Source: Opitutales bacterium
GTDB lineage: Bacteria; Verrucomicrobiota; Verrucomicrobiia; Opitutales; UBA953
NCBI GenBank assembly: GCA_017935025.1
Contig: JAGBIL010000027.1
Location: 1 to 64,000, forward strand
Length of the DNA stretch: 64,000 bases
Direction: 5' to 3'
Positions 41,504-49,748 of the stretch are shown here, piece after piece. The first letter of the stretch is position 1. Every line of letters starts with the position of its first letter. The notes under the pieces are model-generated. The model saw nothing but the letters and a program-made list of their open reading frames with translations, had not been told where the DNA came from and ran no database searches. The position numbers and the translations under genes are program-made.

Positions 41504-42538
41504 ATGAATAAAATTTTTTCCCTCAAAAGTATATTCCTTGCCACAGTCTCACTCGCCGTGAGTATTCCCGCAATTTCCGCCGTCGCCGCCGAAAAAATTC
41601 GAGCCGGCTATCTGCCGACCACCGGACACGCCAAATTTTTTGTCGCCTCGGAAGAGGGATTTTTTAAGGAAGAGGGGCTCGACGTAGAGCTCGTTGAGTT
41701 CTCCAATTCCGCCGACGGGCTGGCAGCATTGCGAGCACGAAAACTTGATGTCGCGGCATTCGGCACATCGGCTCCTCTGATCCATATTTCGCGCGGTGCT
41801 GATTTGCGCATCATCGGCGGAGTCATGGGAGAGGATGCGTCAATTTTCACTTCCGCGAAAAACGCGGGAACGCTAAAAACCGTTGCCGATTTAAAAGGGA
41901 AAAAAATTGCAACGGTTCGACTTTCCAGCGGGGATGCAATTCTGCGCGGAGCACTTGCCGATGCCGGACTGGACTGGAAAAAAGACGTACGACTGTTTGA
42001 GTTGAAAAATCCTCCCGCCGTTCAGGAAGCGGTGCGAACGGGGCAAGTCGATGCCGGGATCACCTGGGGACCGTACGACATTCGCGCCGAGCAAGCCGGG
42101 CTTTTCGTCGCGATCCGCAGCCGCGATCTTTATCCCGGGCACCCCTGCTGCCGCCTTGCAGTAAACACGGCGAGCATCCGCGAGAATCCGGAAACGTGGG
42201 TCAAATTCCTCCGGGCCTTTTTGAAAGCGGAAAAATTCGCTCTGACGAACAAAGACAAAACCGTCGCGCACATTCAGAAATATTTTGAAATCGACGCGGA
42301 AACGATCCGCAAAGGATTTTACGAAGGATTCCTCGATCAAACGACGGACCCGAACCTGCGCGGACTCGAAACTTTTTGGGAAACGATTCACCGCAGCGGC
42401 TTTGCTCAAAAAGACATAGACATTGAAAAGGTCGTAAACGTCGAGCTTTACAGACAGGCACTCGAAAGCCTCCGAAAGGAAAATCCCGAAGACCCTTTCT
42501 GGCAGGAACTCCAAAAAATCTTCGAGCAACGCAACTGA
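41504..42538 (+). CDS. ABC transporter substrate-binding protein, SsuA/TauA-like
   Basis: 344 residues. Signal peptide MNKIFSLKSIFLATVSLAVS cleaved near AVAA. The mature part follows the NMT1/SsuA fold: IRAGYLPTTGHAKFFVASEEGFFKEEGLDVELVEFSNSADGLAALRARKLDVAAFGTSAPL, then GKKIATVRLSSGDAILRGAL and GQVDAGITWGPY. The class binds sulfonates, taurine, nitrate or thiamine precursors in the periplasm. The neighbouring MetY and the Met/Cys leader peptide favour an organosulfur ligand (inference). First structural gene after the attenuator; the ATPase starts 12 bases later. Confidence 0.85.
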   Translation: MNKIFSLKSIFLATVSLAVSIPAISAVAAEKIRAGYLPTTGHAKFFVASEEGFFKEEGLDVELVEFSNSADGLAALRARKLDVAAFGTSAPLIHISRGADLRIIGGVMGEDASIFTSAKNAGTLKTVADLKGKKIATVRLSSGDAILRGALADAGLDWKKDVRLFELKNPPAVQEAVRTGQVDAGITWGPYDIRAEQAGLFVAIRSRDLYPGHPCCRLAVNTASIRENPETWVKFLRAFLKAEKFALTNKDKTVAHIQKYFEIDAETIRKGFYEGFLDQTTDPNLRGLETFWETIHRSGFAQKDIDIEKVVNVELYRQALESLRKENPEDPFWQELQKIFEQRN

Positions 42539-42550
42539 GGAGAACGTGAA

Positions 42551-43390
42551 ATGATTTCCGATGAGACAAATCCCGGCTCAGAAACGAGAATTTCCCTCGA
42601 AAACGTTAGTTTTTCCTATGGCGAAAAATCCGTTCTGCGCAACATCAATCTTCACATCAAAAACGGGGAATTCGTTTCGCTTCTCGGTGCAAGCGGAAGC
42701 GGAAAAACCACCCTGCTCCGCATAATTGCGGGCTTGGAGAACCCCTCGTCAGGAACGGCAACCGATGCCGGACACGCCATTACCGCGCCGTCCCTGCAGC
42801 GCAGCTTCGTTTTTCAAAATTACTCGCTGTTCCCGTGGCTTTCTCTGCGGGAAAATATCGCGCTCGCCATAAAAAAAGCGCATCCGGAACTGAAGCGGGC
42901 GCGACGCCTCGTGCTCGCGCGCAGACACCTGGAACTCGTCGGGCTGGCGGATTCCGTCAAAAAATATCCGTTTGAACTTTCAGGAGGGATGCAGCAACGC
43001 GGAGCCATTGCCCGCGCACTCGCACTCGGAGCCCCCGTTTTACTGATGGACGAACCGTTCGGAGCGCTCGATCCCGTGAATCGTTCCCGCCTGCAGGACC
43101 TGCTCCTGTCGGTCTGGCGCAATACCGAAAACCAACGCAAAACCGTCGTTTTCGTCACGCATGATGTAGACGAAGCGATTTTACTCAGCGACCGCGTGGT
43201 AATGCTCGGATCCTCGCCGGCGGGCATTATCGACGAAATTCAAATCGACCTCCCGCGCCCGCGCTCCCGCCGAATCCTTACGGAAAGCAACGAGTTCCGC
43301 CACCTGCGCGAACACGTTCAAAACCGTTTCCGCACTGAAGTTTCCCGCGCATTGGGCGGAATCGTTACGGGCGACGGAGACGCGATCTGA
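42551..43390 (+). CDS. ABC transporter ATP-binding protein, SsuB/TauB-like
   Basis: 279 residues. Walker A GASGSGKTT (46-54), Q-loop FVFQNYSLFPWLS, signature LSGGMQQRGAIARAL, Walker B VLLMDEPFGALDP, switch VTHDVDEAI. The closing segment (IIDEIQIDLPRPRSR) is characteristic of the nitrate/sulfonate/taurine subfamily. Energises import with the flanking binding protein and permease. The family normally ends near 255-265 residues, so the tail is slightly long. Confidence 0.9.
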   Translation: MISDETNPGSETRISLENVSFSYGEKSVLRNINLHIKNGEFVSLLGASGSGKTTLLRIIAGLENPSSGTATDAGHAITAPSLQRSFVFQNYSLFPWLSLRENIALAIKKAHPELKRARRLVLARRHLELVGLADSVKKYPFELSGGMQQRGAIARALALGAPVLLMDEPFGALDPVNRSRLQDLLLSVWRNTENQRKTVVFVTHDVDEAILLSDRVVMLGSSPAGIIDEIQIDLPRPRSRRILTESNEFRHLREHVQNRFRTEVSRALGGIVTGDGDAI

Positions 43391-43423
43391 AAAAAAAAAC
43401 GCAATCCCCGAAAACAGATTATT

Positions 43424-44194
43424 ATGAATAAAAAAATCGTATATGCATTTTCACTACGGAAAAAAGAAGGTATATTTTTTCTGTTGGCGCTACTCGGAAT
43501 CTGGACACTGGTTTCGACACGATTTTCCTTTGCGGCGGACTACCTTTTCCCCACGCCGAAAGCGGTTGCAGTTTCGCTTTGGGAAAACCTTCCCGAGCTT
43601 CTGGAAGGCACGCTCTCATCCTTTCTGATTCTCGTTCCCGCGTTTTTCAGTGCAATCCTCGTCGGGATCGTTCTCGGGATCATTGCGGGAACAACACCTT
43701 GGGTAAATCGCCTGCTCGGACCGTTTTCCCGTTTTGCCGCGCAGATTCCGACCACGATTTACATTCCCTACGCAATCGCCCTGCTTCCGGGATTTGAATC
43801 CGCCGCAGGATTTGTCATTTTCATCGGCGCCTTCTGGCCGATTTTCCTCAACACGACAACGGGCGCGTCCAACGTTCCCGCGCATTTCCGCGAAAACGCG
43901 CGCACTCTGGAACTCAATTGGTTTGAATACCGCGCAAAAATTGTACTCCCGAGCGCACTCCCGCACATTTTTTCGGGGCTCGGAATCAGCCTGGTCTTCT
44001 CGTTCATTCTGCTGACGGTTGCCGAGCTCTTCGGCGCATCGTCAGGCCTCGGGCGCTTTGTTCAACTCTCTGCGGACTATGCGGAATACACGCGAATGGT
44101 TGCCGGGATTCTCTATGTCGGCGTTGTCGTTTTTCTCTGCAGCGCATTTCTCGATTTTCTTAAACACCGCATTCTCTTCTGGAAAAAATTATGA
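43424..44194 (+). CDS. ABC transporter permease, SsuC/TauC-like
   Basis: 256 residues with about six membrane helices. The cytoplasmic coupling EAA loop is present around ENARTLELNWFEYRAKIVLPSALPHIFSGL. LFPTPKAVAVSLWENL near the N-terminus is typical of the sulfonate/nitrate permease family. Its last four bases overlap the start of the CoA-transferase A gene (ATGA), showing tight translational coupling between transport and the CoA enzymes. Confidence 0.9.
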   Translation: MNKKIVYAFSLRKKEGIFFLLALLGIWTLVSTRFSFAADYLFPTPKAVAVSLWENLPELLEGTLSSFLILVPAFFSAILVGIVLGIIAGTTPWVNRLLGPFSRFAAQIPTTIYIPYAIALLPGFESAAGFVIFIGAFWPIFLNTTTGASNVPAHFRENARTLELNWFEYRAKIVLPSALPHIFSGLGISLVFSFILLTVAELFGASSGLGRFVQLSADYAEYTRMVAGILYVGVVVFLCSAFLDFLKHRILFWKKL

Positions 44195-45210
44195 GTATCC
44201 GATCTGCAATTACACAAAATAAACTGATTACGCTGAGCGAAGCCGTGCGGGAACACACGCACGACGGGCAGCAAATTGCGACCAACGGGCTTCCCGTCGG
44301 AGCCGAACCCGTCGCCTTCGCACGGGAACTTCTCCGGCAAAAGCGAAAGAATCTGCACATCGTCAGCACCTGCGCGTCCTCGGGTCTGAATCTGCTTTGC
44401 GGCGCAGGCGCGGTTTCCAAAATGGAAGGCGGTTTCTCCGGACTGGAAGTTTTCGGATTTGCCAACGGGATTCGCCGCGCGGTGGAAAGCGGTCAAGCCG
44501 CCTGGGAAGATTATTCCAACCTTGCAATGCCGCTTCGCTACCTCGCGGGAGCGTTGAATCTGCCGTTTTTCCCGGCAAATGTTTGCATCGGCTCGGATAT
44601 CCGAAATCGTAGCGCATTTGGCGGGAACACGAACGGGAACGAAAAAATTCCGCTCCTCGCCGATCCGTTCACCGGAAAAAAAGTCGGTGCGCTGAGTCCG
44701 CTCAAGCCGGATCTTGCCGTCATTTACGTTCCGTTTGCGGATGCCGCCGGCAACGCGATCATTCTCGGTTCGGAATGGACAAGCGTTGAGCTTTCCCGCG
44801 CCGCAAAAAAGCTCATCATTATCGCCGACAACATTGTGGACAAAGCGTGCATTCGCCAATACCCGAATCTCGTGAGAATCCCCGCCGAGCTCGTAACCGC
44901 CGTCGTTTGGCATCCGTTTGCCGCATGGCCGAACAGCTCGCCGGGACTCTACGATTCCGACGAAGCACACGTCCGCGAACTCAACGCGGCGCTCAAAACC
45001 GAAGCGGGAACGCAGGAATACCTCGAAAAATTTGTCGTTCCCGCAGAGACACCGCAAAGCCTGCGGAAACTCATCGGGGAAGAAAAAATCGCCGTTCTGA
45101 CGGCAACGCCGAGCGCATTTCTCGCAGATCCTTACAGAAAATGGATTCTCCCGGAAGAAGAAACGGAAAAACTTTTAAACGCACGAAAAACCTCAATCGA
45201 AATTAAATAA
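44191..45210 (+). CDS. CoA-transferase subunit A, glutaconate CoA-transferase-like
   Basis: 339 residues. Family I CoA-transferase alpha-type fold: LSEAVREHTHDGQQIATNG, LHIVSTCASSGLNLLCGAGAV, KIPLLADPFTGKKVGALSPLKPDLAVIYVPFADAAGNAII, IIIADNIVDKA. With subunit B it should move CoA from a donor thioester to an organic acid. It overlaps both neighbours (4 bases with the permease, 1 base with subunit B), so the imported compound is probably its acid substrate (inference). Confidence 0.82.
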   Translation: MSIRSAITQNKLITLSEAVREHTHDGQQIATNGLPVGAEPVAFARELLRQKRKNLHIVSTCASSGLNLLCGAGAVSKMEGGFSGLEVFGFANGIRRAVESGQAAWEDYSNLAMPLRYLAGALNLPFFPANVCIGSDIRNRSAFGGNTNGNEKIPLLADPFTGKKVGALSPLKPDLAVIYVPFADAAGNAIILGSEWTSVELSRAAKKLIIIADNIVDKACIRQYPNLVRIPAELVTAVVWHPFAAWPNSSPGLYDSDEAHVRELNAALKTEAGTQEYLEKFVVPAETPQSLRKLIGEEKIAVLTATPSAFLADPYRKWILPEEETEKLLNARKTSIEIK

Positions 45211-46001
45211 TGGATACAAAATTTACACGGCAGGAAGCGATGGCAATAGCAACCGGACGGGAACTCCGCGACGGCGAACTCGCGATTTTCGGTGTCGGGT
45301 TGAGTATGCTCGCCGGATATTTTGCCCAAGAAAACCACGCGCCGGCCTTACGCAGCTTCACCGAAGGCGGCGTGTTCGGCGCAAGACCCGTCGGCGGACT
45401 TCCGTGGGGCATCGAATGCACGCGCATTTCGTCGAACGCGACATCGTTTTCCGGAGCGATTGACGCGCTGGGCTGCCTTGTCGCCTCCGGGCGCTGCGAT
45501 GTCGGCATCATCGGCGCGGCGCAAGTTGACAAATTCGGCAACGTGAACACGACCGGAATTTGGGCAAACGGCGTTCCCGACGCGTCGTTCCCGCCGCCCA
45601 AAACGCGGCTCAACGGCTCCGGTGGCGCAAACGATATCGCCTGCGGCTGCAAACGTTTCATCATCATGGCGGCGCACGAAAAAAAGCGCTTCGTCGAACG
45701 CGTCGACTACATTTCCTCGCCCGGTTTTTTAGACGGGAAAGGCTCGCGGGAACGCTACGGCTTCATCGGAAACGGACCTTCGGCGATTGTTACGACGCTC
45801 GGCATTTTGCGGCCGAATCCGCAAACCTGCGAATTTGAGATTTCCGGCTGGTTTTCGTTTTCCTCTCCGGAAGAAATCCGGGAAAACACCGGCTGGGAAA
45901 TTCGCCTAAGCGCCGACGCACAGCAGATTCCGGATCCGACGGAAAGCGAACTCGAAGCTCTCCGCCGCGTCGATATCACGGGAGCGCTCCGGAAGAGTTA
46001 A
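45210..46001 (+). CDS. CoA-transferase subunit B, glutaconate CoA-transferase-like
   Basis: 263 residues. Glu52 in RSFTEGGVFGARP is in the position of the catalytic Glu that forms the enzyme-CoA thioester in this family. Other blocks: GVGLSMLAGYFAQ, DVGIIGAAQVDKFGNVNTTGI, RLNGSGGANDIACGC, GPSAIVTTLGIL. Start codon overlaps the stop of subunit A. It is followed by a 173-base gap with an inverted repeat before the crotonase gene. Confidence 0.82.
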   Translation: MDTKFTRQEAMAIATGRELRDGELAIFGVGLSMLAGYFAQENHAPALRSFTEGGVFGARPVGGLPWGIECTRISSNATSFSGAIDALGCLVASGRCDVGIIGAAQVDKFGNVNTTGIWANGVPDASFPPPKTRLNGSGGANDIACGCKRFIIMAAHEKKRFVERVDYISSPGFLDGKGSRERYGFIGNGPSAIVTTLGILRPNPQTCEFEISGWFSFSSPEEIRENTGWEIRLSADAQQIPDPTESELEALRRVDITGALRKS

Positions 46002-46019
46002 AAGATGAGAGTTTGCCTT

Positions 46020-46130
46020 AATGAATAGTGGACAGTGAATAATGAGTAACGCCTACTTCAAAATTTTTGCCGGAGGCAAAAATCTAAGCACTGAATTATT
46101 CACTATTCATTATTCGTTATTCATTAAGAA
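46020..46130. repeat. Intergenic mirrored repeat of ATTCACTATTCATTATTCG type
   Basis: Left arm GACAGTGAATAATGAGTAAC, centre hairpin ATTTTTGCCGGAGGCAAAAAT, right arm TTCACTATTCATTATTCG. The same three-part architecture, arms included, is at 60744-60846. Confidence 0.7.
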
Positions 46131-46174
46131 GAAATTCCCGTAATTTTTTTTCATTACAAAAAAACAAAACGATT

Positions 46175-46945
46175 ATGAATACTGTTATCTATTCCTCTGC
46201 GGACGGGATTGCCCGCATCACTATCGACAAACCGAGTTCACGCAACAGCCTTTCGCTCGAAACCTTGCGTGAATTGCAAGCCGCGTTTGAACGCGCCGAC
46301 ACGGACGCGGGAGCGCGCGTCGTCATTCTCGCCGGAAACGGTCCCGCGTTTTGCGCCGGGCACGACCTGAAAGAAATTCGCGCAAACACCGGGAACGCCG
46401 CCTACGCGAAAGAGCTTTTCGACACCTGCGCGAAGCTGATGCTCACCATCACGCGCATTTCCAAACCGGTCATCGCACGCGTACAAGGCATTGCAACGGC
46501 GGCGGGAGCGCAACTTGTTGCAACGGCGGATTTGGCGATCGCGGCGGACAACTCGCGTTTCGGAACCCCGGGCGTCAACATCGGGCTTTTTTGCTCCACT
46601 CCGATGGTCGCGCTCTCGCGCAATGTTTCCCGCAAACACGCGCTGGAAATGCTTTTGCTCGGCGACCTCGTTCCCGCAGAGGACGCATATCGTTTCGGCT
46701 TGGTTAATCGCCTCGTTCCCGAAGCCGAACTTGATGCCGCCGTCGATGCATTGGCGAAAAAAATCGCCTCGAAATCCTCCGTCGCCGTCAAAACCGGGAA
46801 AGCCGCATTTTACAAGCAGCTCGAATACGGGCTTGATGAAGCCTACGCCTACACCGCGCAGGTCATGGCGGAAAACCTCAAAAGCTACGATGCCGATGAA
46901 GGCATTTGCGCCTTCATTGAAAAACGTGTTCCCGTGTGGAAATAA
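46175..46945 (+). CDS. Crotonase-fold protein, ECHDC3-like, lacking catalytic Glu residues
   Basis: 256 residues, enoyl-CoA hydratase/isomerase superfamily. CoA-binding and oxyanion segments are present: PAFCAGHDLKEI and RVQGIATAAGAQLVATADLAIAADNSRFGTPGVNIG. At the places of the two catalytic Glu of enoyl-CoA hydratase (GGCELA and QPEI) it has Gln (GAQLV) and Gly (TPGV). So classic hydration is unlikely; decarboxylation, isomerisation or a non-hydratase role is possible. GHDLKEI is typical of the ECHDC3 group. It belongs to the same strand block as the CoA-transferase genes. Confidence 0.8.
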   Translation: MNTVIYSSADGIARITIDKPSSRNSLSLETLRELQAAFERADTDAGARVVILAGNGPAFCAGHDLKEIRANTGNAAYAKELFDTCAKLMLTITRISKPVIARVQGIATAAGAQLVATADLAIAADNSRFGTPGVNIGLFCSTPMVALSRNVSRKHALEMLLLGDLVPAEDAYRFGLVNRLVPEAELDAAVDALAKKIASKSSVAVKTGKAAFYKQLEYGLDEAYAYTAQVMAENLKSYDADEGICAFIEKRVPVWK

Positions 46946-46947
46946 AA

Positions 46948-47022
46948 TAAGAATTAGGAATTAGGAATGAGAAATTAACTTTTTCCACTTCTAATTCCTA
47001 ATTTCTCACTCCTAATTTTTCA
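46948..47022. repeat. Intergenic inverted repeat of AATTAGGAATGAGAAAT type
   Basis: GAATTAGGAATTAGGAATGA faces CTAATTTCTCACTCCTAATT around CTTTTTCCACTT. Same family as 7083-7180. It fills almost the whole gap before metY. Confidence 0.65.
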
Positions 47023-47026
47023 AAAA

Positions 47027-48328
47027 ATGAGTTCTTCTTCCGAAAGGAGCTTCGGCTTCGAAACCCGGCAGGTTCATGCCGGACACATTCCCGATGCGGA
47101 AACCGGCGCGCGCGCCGTGCCGATTTACCAAAGCAGTTCCTTCGTTTTCGAGAGCACGGAACAGGCAGCACGCCTCTTCGGGCTCAAAGATTACGGAGAT
47201 ATTTATACGCGGATCAGCAATCCGACAACGGCGGTTCTCGAAGAACGCCTCGCTTCGCTTGAAAATGCGACGGGTGCAGTCGTCGTCGCCAGCGGTATGT
47301 CGGCGCAGTTTCTCACGTTTCTTACGTTGCTTGAGCCGGGCGACGAAGTTGTCGCGTCTTCGCACCTTTACGGCGGGAGCTCGACACAGCTTACGCACAC
47401 GCTGAAAAAACTTTCCGCAAAAGTTACCTTTGTCGACCCGAACGACGTTCCCGCGTGGGAAGCCGCAATTACGCCGAAGACGAAACTGCTCTACGGCGAA
47501 ACCGTCGGGAATCCGAGCGGAAGCGTTCTCGATTTGGAGCCCATCGGCAAACTCGCCAAAGCGCACGGCATCCCGTTTGTCGTCGATAACACGCTTGCGA
47601 CGCCGTGGCTTTGCCGCCCGGCGGACTTCGGTGCGAACATCATTCTCTACTCCGCTACGAAATTTCTGAGCGGACACGGGAACGCGATTCTCGGTGCCGT
47701 CGTCGACGCAGGCAACTTCGATTTCAAGCGCACACCGAGCATCGCCGCGCCCGATCCCGCCTATCACAATTTGCGGTTTTACGACACCTTCGGGCATTAC
47801 GGTTTTTTGATGAAACTGCGCATGGTTTCCCTGCGCGATGTCGGCGCGTCGGCATCCCCGATGAATTCGTTTCTCGCAATCCAGGGTCTGGAAACGCTTT
47901 CTTTGCGGATGGAACGCCACGTTTACAACGCGCAAAAAATCGCCGAGTTTCTGGAAAAACACCCGCTCGTAGAGTGGGTTTCCTACCCCGGGCTGGCGTC
48001 AAGCCCTTACCACGCTCTCGCAAAAAAATATTTGCCGCGCGGCGCAGGCGGCGTGCTCTCGTTCGGGCTCAAAGGTTCGCGGAAACAGGCGCGGGAACGC
48101 GGTGTGAAATTCATTGAGGCGTTGCAGATTTTTTCGCATCTTGCAAACATCGGCGACGTGCGTAGCCTCGTCATTCACCCGGCATCGACAACTCACCAGC
48201 AACTCACTGCGGAAGAACTCGACGCGGCGGGCGTGCCGCCCGAACTCATCCGCATTTCCGCAGGAATCGAAAACATTGAGGATTTAACATGGGATCTGAA
48301 CAGAGCATTGCATGCAGCATTCGCCTAA
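47027..48328 (+). CDS. metY: O-acetylhomoserine sulfhydrylase MetY
   Basis: 433 residues, Cys/Met-metabolism PLP enzyme of the long MetY type. Pyridoxal-binding Lys212 in ILYSATKFLSGHGNAI, phosphate-binding ASGMSAQFLTF, YTRISNPTTAVLEERLASLE, and VDNTLATPWLCRPADFGA. Makes homocysteine (or Met with methanethiol) from O-acetylhomoserine in the cytoplasm. The presence of a Met/Cys leader peptide and sulfonate-type ABC genes upstream links it to sulfur assimilation. Overlaps the next gene by 40 bases. Confidence 0.95.
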   Translation: MSSSSERSFGFETRQVHAGHIPDAETGARAVPIYQSSSFVFESTEQAARLFGLKDYGDIYTRISNPTTAVLEERLASLENATGAVVVASGMSAQFLTFLTLLEPGDEVVASSHLYGGSSTQLTHTLKKLSAKVTFVDPNDVPAWEAAITPKTKLLYGETVGNPSGSVLDLEPIGKLAKAHGIPFVVDNTLATPWLCRPADFGANIILYSATKFLSGHGNAILGAVVDAGNFDFKRTPSIAAPDPAYHNLRFYDTFGHYGFLMKLRMVSLRDVGASASPMNSFLAIQGLETLSLRMERHVYNAQKIAEFLEKHPLVEWVSYPGLASSPYHALAKKYLPRGAGGVLSFGLKGSRKQARERGVKFIEALQIFSHLANIGDVRSLVIHPASTTHQQLTAEELDAAGVPPELIRISAGIENIEDLTWDLNRALHAAFA

Positions 48329-48822
48329 ACTCGTCGCTGACCGATGAGCAAAAGGCGCGTTTTCAAAACGACGAAACAATTCGCCGGATTCTTGCGCGGC
48401 GCGGAACAATCGCCGTCGTCGGGCTTTCCGCCGATCCGCAAAAGGCAAGCCATTTCGTGGCGAGCTATTTTCTCGAACGCGGTTGGAAAATCGTTCCCGT
48501 AACGCCGCGCGCGGGAACGATCCTCGGCGTACCGACCGTACCCGATCTGCTCTCGATAAGAGAGCCGATCGACGTCGTCGATATTTTCCGCCCGCCGGAA
48601 GAAATTCCCGGAATCGTCGATCAGGCGATAAAAATCGGCACCAAAGCCGTTTGGATGCAGCTGCGCCTCATCGACATTCCCGCGGCGGAAAAAGCGCTTG
48701 CGGCGGGGCTCGACGTTGTTGTCGACCGTTGCATCAAAATGGAACACGGGCGCTACGGCGGCGGGCTCCATTCCGCCGGCATGAACACGGAAATCATTTC
48801 CGCCCGGCGCCGCAAACTCTGA
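48289..48822 (+). CDS. CoA-binding protein (YccU-like)
   Basis: 177 residues. Rossmann-type CoA-binding domain: IAVVGLSADPQKASHFVASYFLERGWKIVPVTPR, VDVVDIFRPPEEIPGIVDQAIKIGTKAVWMQL, and VVDRCIKMEH near the end. The start overlaps the metY end by 40 bases; a later non-ATG start cannot be excluded. YccU-like genes are often beside metY. Exact role unknown. Last gene of the operon, followed by a terminator. Confidence 0.85.
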   Translation: MGSEQSIACSIRLNSSLTDEQKARFQNDETIRRILARRGTIAVVGLSADPQKASHFVASYFLERGWKIVPVTPRAGTILGVPTVPDLLSIREPIDVVDIFRPPEEIPGIVDQAIKIGTKAVWMQLRLIDIPAAEKALAAGLDVVVDRCIKMEHGRYGGGLHSAGMNTEIISARRRKL

Positions 48823-48833
48823 CAAAGAAAGGT

Positions 48834-48878
48834 GCCGTTCCCGCGAGGATCTTTGCGGGAACGGCTCGTTTCTTTGTT
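48834..48878 (+). terminator. Terminator after the sulfur operon
   Basis: GCCGTTCCCGC (48834-48844) with GCGGGAACGGC (48855-48865), a perfect 11-bp stem, then TCGTTTCTTTGTTTT. Two inverted copies of the iterated motif again. Confidence 0.8.
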
Positions 48879-48963
48879 TTCCCGACTAAATTTCTATTTG
48901 CAAAATCAGGCTTGCGGCGTAGCATTTTCTTACAATTTTTTAACCCAGATATACTCCAACCCT

Positions 48964-49671
48964 ATGAAAAATCTTAAAAAACTGCGTAAAGGCTTTACGC
49001 TCATCGAACTCCTCGTCGTTATCGCCATTATCGGTATTCTTGCGGGTCTTGCCTCCCAAGCGATTCCGGCAGCGTTCAACACGGTTTACAGAATGCGCGC
49101 AACGAACAATCTCCGCTCAATTGCTCAATCCTATATCAATTACTCGCAGAGCGGCGCAAAAGCCCGCAACATTTCCAACAAGGGCTCCAATCCGGAAAAG
49201 GGTCAGGCATCCTCCGTTGCCGACTACGCGGAAGTGCTCGCTCGCTACGCCGGCTTGACCTCCGGCAAGGTCTGGTACGTCGACTCTGACCCGAATCTCC
49301 AGGGCGAACCGCCGGCAACCGTTCTCTCCGAAACGACTTCCGGCACAAATCAGCTCAAGGACCTTTCGCCGATTTCCTGGGCGGTTGTCGCTAACGCGCA
49401 AAAGAACCCGAAAAACCAGTCCGGCTACCCGATCGCGTGGCTCCGCGGTCTCAGCTCGAACGGAACGTGGGATGAAAACGCGCCCTTCGGTGCGAACGCC
49501 GGCATCATTGCGTTTGCGGATGGCAGCGTCGTTCAGGTCAACAATCTCCAGCTCGACGAAGTCCTGATGCGCGCGGACGGCAAAGGCACGACCGCCAACT
49601 ACCAGGAAGCCATCACGTCCGGCAGCGCCGGCGGAAATCTCGTTCCGACCGTTCTCGAAGACAAACCGTAA
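48964..49671 (+). CDS. Type IV pilin-like protein (pseudopilin)
   Basis: 235 residues. Prepilin signal with cleavage at KG|FTLIELLVVIAIIGIL, including Glu5 of the mature protein, and the hydrophobic helix continuing to about residue 30. The C-terminal part (GANAGIIAFADGSVVQVN) resembles the FADGxV end of the H-X9-DG pseudopilins common in Planctomycetes and Verrucomicrobia. Exported to the inner membrane and processed by a prepilin peptidase. No pilus or type II secretion assembly genes are near. Preceded by a TATACT box 12 bases before the ATG. Confidence 0.9.
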   Translation: MKNLKKLRKGFTLIELLVVIAIIGILAGLASQAIPAAFNTVYRMRATNNLRSIAQSYINYSQSGAKARNISNKGSNPEKGQASSVADYAEVLARYAGLTSGKVWYVDSDPNLQGEPPATVLSETTSGTNQLKDLSPISWAVVANAQKNPKNQSGYPIAWLRGLSSNGTWDENAPFGANAGIIAFADGSVVQVNNLQLDEVLMRADGKGTTANYQEAITSGSAGGNLVPTVLEDKP

Positions 49672-49689
49672 TCGGTTTTGCTTCCTGCA

Positions 49690-49729
49690 AAAAAAACGCG
49701 CTTCTTTCACGGAAGCGCGTTTTTTTTGT
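49690..49729. terminator. Bidirectional terminator between pseudopilin and menC-like gene
   Basis: ACGCGCTTC (49696-49704) and GAAGCGCGT (49712-49720) with A-run and T-run flanks. Separates convergent genes. Confidence 0.85.
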
Positions 49730-49748
49730 AAGAAAAATCAACAAGAAA

